From Dentipellis sp. KUC8613 (taxonomy: Eukaryota > Basidiomycota > Agaricomycetes > Russulales > Hericiaceae), in assembly GCA_002286715.1 (NCBI GenBank), contig NSJX01000040.1, forward strand, positions 177,194 through 241,193: a stretch of DNA of 64,000 nucleotides. The letters are read 5' to 3'. A program made the position numbers and the translations under genes. Under the pieces are notes generated by a model that ran no database searches, was not told where the DNA came from, and saw nothing but the letters and a program-made list of their open reading frames with translations. The stretch's first letter is position 1, and the number at the start of each line of letters is the position of its first letter. Positions 45,313 through 56,438 of the stretch are shown in pieces.

Positions 45313-46138
45313 GGCTGGTGGGCTTGCTTTGTGGCTTGACCACCAGGTTATATGCTGCGCCTGGCTTCGGCCTCGGCATACTAGCGGGAGGGGAAGACTG
45401 GTGCTCGCTCTCACTCGGAGAGCGAGAGACCATTATCGCTGGTTAGACACCGGGTTCATGATCGTCCACTGGAGGGCACCGTGTCTGCCATCCCTCGGAT
45501 GATACAGGAGAATTGAATAGACATGGGGGTCAGTCCCGATATGGAAGACTCACCAAGGCAGCACTGGCCAATAGGCATATTGTGTGCGGTTGTGCATGTT
45601 GTATGATCGTTTAACCACAGACCGAGCAAGCGTCTATCAAGCGTCTATGATTCCCGGACTGACCATACGTGCTCACACATGCTGCACTTATCATAAGAGC
45701 TGCCTTTCCAACAGTCCAGGCCGTGCTATTTCGAGATAAGCCGGCGGGGCTCAGTTCTCTATTGTGTACTGTTACGAGCAGAATCACCGCCGTCGCGAAC
45801 GGAAGGAGAACAAGGGATCACGTACGTATATCCGTTGAAACGACCTACGAATAACGACCCTGACGTTCGCGTGAGAAGCAGTTCTGCGTAGTAAATCTCG
45901 ATGGTCGTAGCACTAGTAGTGTTTCAGTTCAACAAGATATCGGTGCCCAAAGCAACAAGCTTTCGGTAAAGAGTCGGCCCTCGCGCGTCTAAGCGCTCAG
46001 CTTGGTGCCACAGCGATGTGGCGTGTTCGGCAACGACCGAGCTGCATCTGAATTTTCGCAAACCTTAACTTCAGACCTATCATCCAAACCTTGTCCCTAG
46101 GCTCGAGTCCACCATCTCCATCGTCAAGACCGCAAGAT
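45313..46138. promoter_or_regulatory. Divergent promoter region, hydrolase and RPS8
   Basis: About 825 bp between divergent starts. No gene is supported. The part next to the ribosomal gene is pyrimidine-rich (TCCACCATCTCCATCGTC), as in many fungal ribosomal gene leaders. Confidence 0.4.
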
Positions 46139-47122
46139 ATGGGTACGTGCTGCTCCCCTGCCGGTTTCGCCTGACATATGCTGATCAGTCTCCCTTGCGT
46201 ATCTCCGTTCCCCTGTTCTCTGGTGTTTTTGGTGTCGTTGCGTTGAAATTCAGGCAAGTACTCTCGTCTGTACGGGCGAAAAATAGGATATTGACAGATG
46301 GCTTGTGTACAGGTATCTCCCGCACCTCCCGGCACAAGCGCTCCGCGACCGGAGCCCAGCGCGCGCACTACCGCAAGAAGCGAAAGTTCGAGCTCGGTCG
46401 CCAGGCCGCGAACACCAAGCTCGGCGCAAAGCGCATTCACACCGTCCGTGTGCGCGGTGGTAACCTGAAGTACCGTGCCCTCCGTCTTGACACGGGCAAC
46501 TTCGCATGGGGCTCTGAGCACGTTACGAGGAAGACGAGGATCATCGGTGTCGTCTACAACTCGTCGAACAACGAGTTGGTGCGGACGAACACGCTTGTCA
46601 AGGGCGCCATCATCCAGATCGATGCTACGCCCTTCAGGCAATGGTACGAGGCCCACGTGAGTACCTTTTTTGTGGATCGCTTTTGTTCGTTGGTGCTGAC
46701 GAGCCACAATAGTACGCCACCCCTGTGTCGAAGAAGGGCGCCAAGGCCGCCGCTGCTGCCGCTGAGGGCGAGGCCAAGGAGGAGAAGAAGCTCTCCAACC
46801 ACGCTCAGCGCCAGCTTGAGGAGAGGAAGAAGGGTGAGTCGCTTTGATGTAGTGGCGGATTGCCACGGCGCTAATGGGTGCCACAGACGCGAAGATCGAC
46901 CCTCTTCTTGAGTCGCAGTTCGGTGCCGGCCGTCTGTACGCATCGATCTCGAGCCGACCTGGCCAAAGCGGCCGCGCGGACGGCTACATTCTGGAGGGCA
47001 AGGAGCTTGAGGTACGTTGAACGGCCCTACGCGGAACGCAGAACCGACGCTAATGTGGCATTATGCAGTTCTACGTCCGGAAGCTGCGTACCGGCAAGCA
47101 GAAGCACGCACACGGCGCGTAG
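46139..47122 (+). CDS. RPS8: 40S ribosomal protein eS8
   Basis: Five exons (46139-46142, 46313-46656, 46713-46833, 46887-47011, 47069-47122) encode 215 residues. The first exon is just ATGG, a common layout in fungal ribosomal genes, with a long first intron. The sequence starts [18 protein letters not shown] and contains [27 protein letters not shown] [38 protein letters not shown] and [20 protein letters not shown], ending GKQKHAHGA. This is the complete eS8 fold, including the fungal Ala/Glu-rich insertion ([14 protein letters not shown]). It acts in the small ribosomal subunit near 18S rRNA. I found no snoRNA boxes in the first intron. Confidence 0.97.
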
Positions 47123-47501
47123 TTGATGAGAGATGGTGCCGGCGATGGCTGGTGCGGGGCGGGTGGAGGGAGAGATTGACCAAAATATTCGTCGAGGACG
47201 ACGTAGACGCACAGCCCCGCTACCGGCCCTATTACCTGTATGAGAACATGTACCCATGCTGTCCCGAAAGCCATATGCGTCTAAGCTATTGTCTGTGCGG
47301 CGAGCAATTGTGGAAGAAGACAGCGCGTTGTTCGAAACCGTTTCACTTCAACAGAGCTTTGCTGACTCAGCGATGTAAGTGGTGTGGAGCGGTGCAAGTC
47401 CTTTTCCCGGCGCCAACGTCTCTTGCTCAAAGCCTCCTCCTCCCGCCCTCTACTTCATCTCCTCCTCCTCCTCCTCCCCCCTGCGTGCGCGCCATCCCCC
47501 C
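47123..47501. promoter_or_regulatory. RPS8 terminator and SET9 promoter
   Basis: About 380 bp between tandem genes. It ends in a CT-rich run (CTCCTCCTCCTCC) just before the SET9 start, typical of fungal leaders. Confidence 0.4.
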
Positions 47502-50500
47502 ATGGCCTCCGCCGCACATGCTCACCGTCATGCGTCTCTCTCATCCTCTGCTCCTCCCAACGCTCCCACCGTCTCCGGAAAGCGCGCAACATGGCGCCTG
47601 ACCAAGGTCATGAACATGCGCGACCTCTCCCGCGACGACGACTTTCTCTCCCACCTCCTCGTCGAGAAGCTCGGCACCCCCGACATCCCTCTTCTTGTGC
47701 ACAAGATGGACGCCAACCGCCGCCTGCCGAGGGTCCTCCATGACGACCTCATCACCATAGTCCGACGCGTGCGTTTCCGTTCGTCTCCCGGACGTGTCCA
47801 GGCGCTCATGTTTTTCCTCCCCGCGCGTCTTTACGCGTTCTGCAGCTCGTTCTTGTCAAGGGCAACTCCCAGAACTCCATCCGCTCCGCTGTCGACGATC
47901 TGCTTGTGTACGTGGCCTCGCTTTCCCCTGGATATCCCTCTCAACCCCTCCTAGTCTCCCCGCCGTTCGCTACTTCATACAACAATATAACCAAAAACAA
48001 ATCAACGCCTTCGCAACGTACGTCGCGCCCGCCCCTCGCCCCTGTCTTTTGCTCACGCCCCTATAGTCATGCTTCACGCTACTTCGAACTCTACCTGCCC
48101 ACGGGTTCTATCGAGATTGCTCACACGCAGCGCTACTCGCACCGCACCGGCAAGTCGGAGCTATGCATCCTCGCTACCCGTCCACTCGCCCCGGGCACTG
48201 TTCTGTCAGAACTCAAGGGTTCCATGGCCGACCTTACCGACGCAGAAGACCAGGAGCTTAAGCGGACCGACACGAACGCTCGCCACACATACGGTGGCAT
48301 CCGCCGCGACTTCAGCGTCATCCACTCCCGTCAGATGAAGAAGAACCACCTCTTCTTAGGCCCCGCCCGGTTTGTCAATGTGAGTCTCGGTGCCACTGTG
48401 TCTGCCGTGATGTCATCTCAATCGGACCCAATCAGCACGACTGCGACAACAACTGCGAGCTTTTCCGCGAGGGCCGCTATATCACCTTTCGTGTGATTAA
48501 ACCGATCGGTGTGGGCGAGGAGGTGACTGCGCACTACGGGGACGGCTACTGTGAGTTTTCGTCGTCCTGAGGTCGTATGCCGTGCTCTGACCATGCTCTT
48601 ATCGCATCCTTGCCACGTCTCATGCCTGTCAACTCATGCTTCCCTTCCGTGCACCTGATTTCCGTTTTCCTTGCTGTCACACGCATCACCGCATCACCTG
48701 ACCGCCGTGTCTCGCTTCGCGACCGCCCCTCCGTTCATTCACCTCCTCGACAGTCGGTCGCAACAACCGCCACTGTCTCTGCGAAACGTGCGAGCGCAGG
48801 GGCGTCGGGGGTTATGGCCCCCAAGGGAGTGACTCGGATCTCTCCGATTCTCCGGACGACTCTGCCTCCGACGCTGAGTCTGATCTTACCGCGCTCACCG
48901 GGACGCCGTCCACAGAAGATGCGGCAAAAGCGAAAGATAAAGGGAAGGGCAAAGCGAAGGCGACGAGCAGCGTCAATGTCAACGAGCGCCGTACGCGCCG
49001 GGGAGTATATGCGGTCCTGCAAGAGTCCGACGACCACGACGATTCCGATGAAGAAGAGGATGAATCTGGAGACGCTGCGATGGCGCTCGCCGGAGAGGCG
49101 GATGTGTCGTCGGACCTGACCTCTCTACCACCGTCGCGCTCCTCAATCCCGCTTCCTTCTACATCCAGTGGTACCTCCGCGAGCAAACGCGCCCTCGGAC
49201 TCGGTCTTATGACGCCTGATCCTGAGGTCAAGCCCATATTGCCGACACCTACCCCGTCTTCCTCCGTCTCCGCATTAACTCCTGTGCCCACTCCCGGCAA
49301 GTCTGCTACCCCCGCGTCTCTGCGAGAACGGGAACGCACCCGCACGCCCATTCCATTCGAGCCTATTATCACCACTCGCGCGCAGAAGGCGCGCGCGGCG
49401 TCCTCGGTTGGCCCGGCGCAACTCGTCACGCCCCCGCTTTCTGAAGACGCGGTGTCTCTTGATGAGCCCACAAGCACTTCGACGAAGAACAAGGGGAAAG
49501 GGAAGGAACCGGAACCACGCGTGTTACGCGCCCGAGCCTCAACTGCAGCCTTGAAGCAGGCTTCTGTAGGCGTGGACGACAGGGAGACCGAGAAGGAGAA
49601 GGCAGCAAAGGAGAAAGAGAAGGACTTGCCGCACTGCGCGACCTGCCACAAGGTGCTGCCCATTATCTCGATCGACAGCGCGGTCGTTTGGGGGGATTTT
49701 GGAGATAAGGACGGTAAAGGAAAGGGCAAAGGAAAGGGAAAGGCGAAGGAAGTTAAGCACGAGTGCCCCAGGTACGATTTCTTTGGAAGTTCTTACACGC
49801 GTAGTGCTCATTTTGTATCCTCAGATGTCTGCGGCACTTTGCTATCTACAACCTGTCGTGGCCGCACCGTACGGCTGCTCAGGCCTCCGCCGCCACATTC
49901 CTACCCACGCCGCGCGAAAGCACGCCCGCCGACGGTCCGACGCACACAAAGGCTAAACACGTGACGCCGAAGAATATCTCTGCTGTCGACAAGAAGCTCT
50001 CCGCTGCTGCTGCCGCCAAGGCGCAACCCGGCTCGCAAGATGTGCGCGCCATCGTCGCGGCCGTGTGCGCCAAATTCGCAGCTGCTGCCGCGCATTCCCA
50101 TAAACGCGTACCCGGCGTTCCGACCGGCCGTCCGCGTGGCCGCCCGCCCAAGGCAGGGCCCTCGCTTGTAGAGTTGCGCCGGGCTGCGAAGGCAGCAGGC
50201 CACCCGACGGGCCAGATACGTGCGCCGCTATTCATGCACGAGTGGAAGAAGGCACAGAGTGCGGTCGCCGCCCCGGTCCGCACCAGCAGGAGCGGGAGGA
50301 CGCCCATGCCGACCGTGAAGGTGCGTGAGGCGGATCCCACGACGCTGCCTGTGAAGCGCAAGCGCGGCCGTCCGCCTCTGCATCCCCGTCCGGAACCCCC
50401 TGTCGCCCGCCCAGCGTCGCCACCCCCGCCTCCGCCCTCTCCACCTCGTCCATCCGCACCCGCGCCGGCGGAAGAGTCGGTGTCGGCGCCGCCTGTCATG

Positions 50501-51949
50501 GAGTCGGACGGACGCACGGCGAAGTCGCGCGCGGTGGACGACCAGCCACGCGATTCGAATGGCCGCTTCGGGAAGAAGGCGACCACGAACGGGATGTACA
50601 TGCGCAAGAAGATCAACGCCTCGCCGGCGCTGCGGCGCACGCGCGCACAGCGTGCGGAGGAGCGGAACAAGGCCATGACGCACGGCGAGAGCGAGAGCCA
50701 ATCGGTGCCGATGGCCGGCGTGAAGCGCGCGCTCGAGGACGACGAGAACGTGTCCGATCGGGCGCCCACGGACGACAGTGACGAAGACGAGCACGCGCGG
50801 GTCGTGAAGCGGGCCCGCGTCGTGCGTGCCGCGGTCGATGACGACGGCGAGATCCAGGCGCCGAGGCGCGCCAGCATGCTGTCGTTCGCGCCGAACCCCA
50901 CAGCCTTCGCACGCCGGAGGGTGCAGCAGGTCGTGCCTGCGCGGCGATCATGGATGGGCGGACTGCGCCCCAGTGCGTTCCGGCCTGCCCATACACAGGA
51001 CCCCCACTTCTATTCCGACGAGAAGGAGGCCGAGAGCGAGTCGTCTGCCGCCGGCCCTGCCACTCCGGAAGACGACCCCGTGCAGCCTGCTATTGTTGTC
51101 GATGCCGATGCCGAGGAGCCTGATGTCGACGAGGCGGCTGAGCACCTCGCCCTCGAGGTCCGGGAGGAGGATGAAGATGAAGAACTCGAGGATGACTTCA
51201 TCCGCCCCCTCGTTCCGCCCAAGCGTGGCGGCGCGCTGTGGAAACCTTCCCCCATTAATTTCGCCATGCGGCGGTGGTCATCGACGACGACGCAGCCGGA
51301 GTCGGATGAGGGAGATTCTTCCGATTTTGCAGGCCGGCGCAGCCGGAGCCATAGGCTGCTCAACAAGGCTGATGCACGTTCCCGGGCAAGCATGGACGCA
51401 GACGACCTGGGGGTCCCGAACTTGTGGACGCAGAAGTCCGCCGACATGCATTGGGACCTATTCGAGCGGGGGTCGTCATCCGGAGAAGAGGTGTGTTGAC
51501 TCCGTTCCAATGGAGGGCCTTCGTCCGTCTTCTGTGTTTCTTGTTCCCGGTCTCATGCATATCGGCCCCGTGTACAATAGGACGTGGTGCTCCCCGACTC
51601 GCCCGACCCCTCCAAGTTCGCCCTCCAGCCCCGCGTGTCCTTCGCCTCCCCTGGAAAGCCCTCCTCCGACTCCGAGGAGGCGATAGAGCGCCTCATTTCT
51701 TTCTCCCCTCGTTCCCGCAACCCCCATGATAGCAGTGATCCCGATTCTCCCCCCTTGTCCTTCCGCCGCCCCCACTCCCCTTCTGCTGGCCTGCCCGTCT
51801 CGACATCTCAACATGCCCGCACCGCAGCATCCATCCTCAAAAGCAGCCAGTACGCGCCTGAGACGCCGACGTTCCCCGCAGACACGCATGCCGCGCCGGT
51901 GCCGCTCGTCGACGCGGGCTGGGACGACTCCGAGGAGCTTTCCACATAG
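47502..51949 (+). CDS. SET9: Histone H4-K20 methyltransferase Set9 (Suv4-20 type)
   Basis: The N-terminal part has LSRDDDFLSHLLVEKLG, then short exons carry VRYFIQQYNQKQINAFAT and RYFELYLPTGSIEIAHTQRY. The SET core follows: ILATRPLAPGTVLSELKGS, FSVIHSRQMKKNHLFLGPAR, FVN|HDCDNNCEL (split by an intron at the NHDC motif), FRVIKPIGVGEEVTAHYGD and GYFGRNNRHCLCETC, the zinc-binding post-SET. SAM-binding and catalytic residues look intact. The enzyme methylates H4 lysine 20 on chromatin. The long C-terminus is unusual: a CATC...CPRC putative second Cys cluster near 49640-49830 and two AT-hook-like GRPRGRPPK and KRGRPPL motifs near 50140 and 50370. The final exon begins near 51582. Confidence 0.92.
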
Positions 51950-53298
51950 CCCCTTCGCCCGTTTGCAGACACGCTTTATTTATTGCTCTTATTGCTTCGG
52001 AGAGACGATTGCACGTATCGTATCGTTTTATTGCTGACAGACTTTGCGGTGTATCTTAGGCTCGCCTACGTGTTTGTGTTGTGTGTATCCTGTGCGTTTC
52101 ATGTTCTCCTGTTCCACCCCGTTCTGCTGTTCTACCGTACATATCCTTAGTGCTCTGTTCAAATGTGATAATACTTGTTTCCTTTTCCTCGCTGCGCACT
52201 GCGCCGTGTGTCGTGTGTAATCAGCTGCGGGTGTTTGAGCCCGCGATGCTGATCGTCATGAAACCGACCTCTGACGTTTGCGCTTCGTTTACATAGGTGG
52301 TGGCCACAGCGCTCCCGGGCCCGCCCAGATCCGTCATATCCTCCTCGATGATCGCTGCTAGTCAGTGCCTAGCGTCGTCGCAGTCCGTGTTCCTGGCGCG
52401 GCCGATATTGGGGCTTTCCAGGGAATATTCTGGCGTGCCCGCGTCGCAGAGCTACGTACTAATTCCCGTGGGGCGCGAGCGTGTTCCCTGGTGTTCCCAC
52501 CGCATATTGCGCGTCTGTTGGGGGTATATAATGCCTTTGGGCGGGTGGACGGGCGGCTCGGACGTGACGATCTGCTCTTCCCACTTCCTTCTCCTTCCCC
52601 ACTTGGACTTGACTCTCTGCGATCTGCGCTTGCTGTGCGCGCTCTCAAGCTTCGATCGTCAATTGCAAGCTTCAAGGCATCTAGGCGCAGAGGCAAGGCG
52701 TAGTAGTTATCCGGTCTGAAGGTGAGATGTTTGAATGGAATGTATTGGTCTAGCTAACGAGCCACACAATGTTCAGATCTACTGTGAACAACGGAATAAT
52801 ACAGTACGTCGCGAATAATGATATGGAGGATGCTACAAGAATGTCCGAGTGTGATAGATAGCGATGAGGTGCGAATAAATATGAGGTGATGCAATGCAGG
52901 AGACAGATGCGAATAAATACGAAAAGATGCGTGCGGGCAGATGCGAGGGGGTGTCCAGTCGGCGATAATGCTAGAGAATAAGAGAGAAGGGGAGACGAGC
53001 GCGATAGCGAATAAATAATCAAATAAATATCATCAGCGGAGCAGGGGGGGTCTGTCGTGAGGATGCAGATGCAGGGGAGACGGAACCGAAGACAGAGATA
53101 GAAACAGAAACACGGCTAGGGCAGTCCGAAGCGTTGCAAATGAATGATAGTGATAGGGCACAGTGATGGTCACGACTTGATTTGGCGAGAAACGAGCGAA
53201 AGAACGGATGGCACGGCGACATGCAATATTGCGCGGGCGAAATCGTCATGGGCCACGGGGGTCGCCGCCCGGGCCGGGTAGGGAGAAAGTTTTCAAAG
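51950..53298. other. Intergenic between convergent SET9 and C2H2 genes
   Basis: About 1.35 kb. No gene supported: open frames at 52300-52720 lack family motifs and splice support. The part 52750-53030 is AT-rich with GAATAAATA repeats (ATAAATAT, GCGAATAAATA). Confidence 0.5.
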
Positions 53299-54370
53299 CT
53301 AAGAGACCAGTCCGGACGCGCGGGTGCGGGGCGAGGGGGTGCCTTCACTGCCCTCGTCTCCGCCCTCTTCGCTGGAGCTTCCACGCATCTGGTTTCCCGA
53401 CTGGCTGTGGGTGCGGGCATGCCTGCGCATGTTGCTCTGGACGCTGAACGTGCGTCCGCAGCCCTCGACGGTGCACATGTAAGCTGCGGAGAGCGGTGAG
53501 CAACGAGGCAAGAGATGAGACGGCGGTATGCTACTTACGACGTTCGCCCGTGTGGCTGTGCAAATGAATCTGCAGAATGCCAGGCGCAAAGTCAGCCGCT
53601 GCGACACGACGCGAGACGGAATGAGTGAGCCGTACCTTCAAACTGCTGGGGCGAGTAAACCCTTTGCCACAGTAGTTGCATTCATATTTGGCCGATGATG
53701 AAGGCGGGCGCTCCGGCATACCGGCGGGATACACGATACGGTCCGCACTGCCTTGTGTCATGGATGGAGCGGCCTGCGACATAGCCGGATATTGACCAGC
53801 CCTCGAGCTCGAGGCGTATGCGTTGGGGTGCATCGCAGGATGGACATTAGGCATAGGCTGGCCATGGGCAGCGTATGGTGGGGCGACCGCCTGTTGTGTC
53901 CATTGCGTACCGTAAGGCTGCTGAGAGTATTGATGAGGATCAGACATGCTGAACGAGCGGCCGCCGGGAATTGAGGATCGCCGACTCGTCGGGGAAGGGG
54001 TGGGAAGCCTGCCAGGGTAAGGAGGCGCTGTGGATTGCTGAAACGGCGGTAAAGAGTGTGGGTAGCCAGGCGCGTTGGGCGTGTTCGGACGTGGGTCGTA
54101 AGGTTGCGGCATTCCTCTAGGGAGGGGCAAGTGTGGAGAGTCGTCATATTGTTGAGAACGATGAGCCGAAGATGCTGAGGGTCCTGAAGAGGCATGAAGA
54201 GGGTGGGGAGGCTGCGACAACTCGCCTGCAATGTCACGTTGAGTATATGATCTGTTGTTCGCAAAGAGGGACTACTCACTCCTGAAGATGTCGCGAATAG
54301 GAGGCAGAGTAGGTCGATACTCCGAGCCGCCTCGACGCGTGTGGTCGTTGGAGTGCGAACGAGAGGACAT
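53299..54370 (-). CDS. C2H2 zinc-finger transcription factor (two fingers)
   Basis: Four exons. The start reads MSSRSHSN and includes LPPIRDIFRSELSQPP, an LPPIRDIF-type motif seen in several fungal C2H2 regulators. A Pro/Gln/Tyr-rich activation-like region follows. Near the C-terminus are two fingers: YECNYCGKGFTRPSSLKIH with the linker HTGERPY, then CTVEGCGRTFSVQSNMRRH, with Cys2His2 ligands intact and the canonical TGERPY linker. The linker is split by introns (SLK|IHLH and GER|P). It likely acts in the nucleus as a DNA-binding regulator; targets are unknown. The short acidic C-tail (SSSEEGGDEGSEG) ends at 53299. Confidence 0.87.
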
Positions 54371-55653
54371 TTCGAAGATCGGTGACTACCTGAGAGAAGT
54401 CGGGGGGGAGGTTGGAGAAGCGAAGTAACGATTTGCCGAGCTTTAAGAGCGTCAGAGAGGGCGGCACCGGATCGTCGGCAACGAGGCATGAGATCTGCTG
54501 TAAATCCGAGCGTATGCTGTATATCGGGAGGGCCGTGTATGATTTCAGCGTCCATGGACACGGTCACTAGGACATCCATCCAGTCGGCAACGGCGACTGA
54601 TCCCGTTGCGGGGCGGCGAAATTAAGCAATGGTACTGACCGGGATAGGATCGCCTACGGTATTGTAATAAGCCACGCCAATGAAACGCTAGTACATAGCC
54701 ACAAGGACGGACTGTAGGCCAGAAACATGCTCTCACACGCAGGCGTTGACGAGACGTGTTGAAGCAAGCGCCGCCTGGAGCAAACGGTGCGACGGGCGCC
54801 AAATGAAGTTGACGAACTGTTCGGGGCCCATCAAAATGTTGACGCGTTGACGGCCATTGCTTTCCAATTGCCACCAAGCTGAAAGGCGGCAATGATTAGC
54901 AACGCCCCAACGTTTACAGCGGTATCCACGAAGAGCGTCAGAAGAGTTCCCAGGAATGACAGTGGTCTCTTGCTAACGGCTTGTTGGTCGCGAAGCATGG
55001 TCAGATCAAAAGCGATTAAGTGCTGTTAAACCTCATCTCTCCATACGGCAATCAAGGGCAATCGGCCGTGCAGAGATCTCAGTAACGATCGCACCGATCA
55101 TGCAATTATGGATCCCTACAGCGAGCCTTCGGGATCGCTGACCAGCTGTCTGTCTACGCACCATGCCCCGCACAGGATACATTGTCAATTTCTTTCCAAT
55201 ACTGCTGCGCGGGGCTATCCATTGTGAACATTGTTGTGATTATTCATGTTGCCAAAACATACGTTCGTGTGCACTCTCCGTGAGTCAGTTAGGTCAATCA
55301 GCGTTCGTCGCGACGGGCATAGAGCAGTAAGCTGATCCGTAAGTCCAATATCACCTAACGGATTTACGTTCAGGCAACTGTAGGTCTGTGGGTGTCAGGA
55401 TGCTAGGGATACTGCACAGTGTTCAATCCTCCGGATTACGACGCCTCTCAAAGCGTATGCAACTCTATAGAATTGCATTTGTTGTGCTCAATACGTTGTA
55501 ACGGAATGGATGGGTGCCAAGTTGCGGGGCACAGCAGGCCAGCCTGAGAAGTCGGTCGTGATCCTGTTGATAGACGTGGATTTATATACGATAATCATCT
55601 CAGGGCCAAGAAAAAAATCAGATAAATGTATGGACTCGCATCAGGGCCTGCTG
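54371..55653. other. Upstream region of the C2H2 gene; no gene seen
   Basis: About 1.3 kb without a supported gene or recognisable repeat. It probably holds the promoter of the C2H2 gene and the 3' flank of the BolA gene. Base composition is nearer 50% GC than in the coding parts. Confidence 0.5.
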
Positions 55654-56205
55654 CTACTCCTGTGTCGGCTGAATTTCACTTTCGGTCTTCGTGTTCAAAG
55701 ACAACGCATGAAGGCCTCCCTGGAACTCGTCTTCGAGGGCGCTGTATATCATGCGATGACGTTGCATAGTCGACTGACAGCAATGATTTAGCAGCATGAC
55801 AGTATCAAGAATGACGGTCCGTACTTTGCCGACAAATGCGTCGGAGACGATTTTGATAGAGAAATCTAGAAAATCAAGACATGGGCAACAAATGGTGATG
55901 GCTGATGCGTAGGCACGTACGAGTCTCCCCGCTGCCGCCTCCCTGCTCACGCATTGGGGCGTGATGACGGTGTTGCCAAGAGTCGTTGGTGATCGTGAGA
56001 TCTGACGGCTGGAGAAGAGCTGTGAGCTGTATTAATTATACGTGAGCAGTGCTGATCGTAGAAGCAGCGATCAGAAGTCGGCGTTTACTTTGGCTCGAAT
56101 GGCTTGCTCAACGGGCTGCGGGCCCACATTGCCAGCAGTAGTAGCCATGGAGAAATGACGGTTGCGAAGAAACGGTCCTGAGCCTTGAATGATGCGACGC
56201 AACAT
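55654..56205 (-). CDS. BOL1: BolA-like protein, mitochondrial form
   Basis: Four exons encode about 127 residues. The N-terminus MLRRIIQGSGPFLRNRHFS looks like a mitochondrial targeting sequence. The domain then starts PVEQAIRAK|LTALLQPSDL and has TNDSWQHRHHAP (His-rich loop), FSIKIVSDAFVGK and STMQRHRMIYSALEDEF with GGLHALSLNTKT, the typical BolA order. BolA1-type proteins partner monothiol glutaredoxins in mitochondrial iron-sulfur cluster delivery. The invariant C-terminal His in QRHR is present. The ATG at 56205 is in frame with a second at 56148. The longer one is chosen for the targeting sequence. Introns fall at AAA|, C|AT and AAA|. Confidence 0.87.
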
Positions 56206-56438
56206 AGAGTACCGAGAGTGGGCCTGAAGGCGAGTTGCCTACCTACAAAGAATCAGACGTATAGCAGTGCGAAATCACGAAAGCAATAAAGTCGAGGAGG
56301 AGGAGTAGTTCACAAAACTGCAGACCCGCGACCACCAACTGTTGTCTCTCCCGGCCCGCTCTCCCGGTCACGTTATGTCACGCATCACGAGCACGCGTCT
56401 GCGACGCGTCGACCGTGTTTCCTTCATTCTCGACCACC

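Noticed and set aside
44111..45433. 440-codon open frame overlapping the hydrolase gene in another frame
   Set aside because: The frame that carries HANGF and GHSLGG across good introns is the real one. The long alternative frame is Pro/Arg-rich composition only.
46143..46312. snoRNA in the long first intron of RPS8
   Set aside because: No C-box (RTGATGA) with matching D-box (CTGA) and no H/ACA hairpin layout could be found.
52297..52719. 140-codon open frame after SET9
   Set aside because: Both strands are open here. There is no motif, and it lies in the convergent 3' region.
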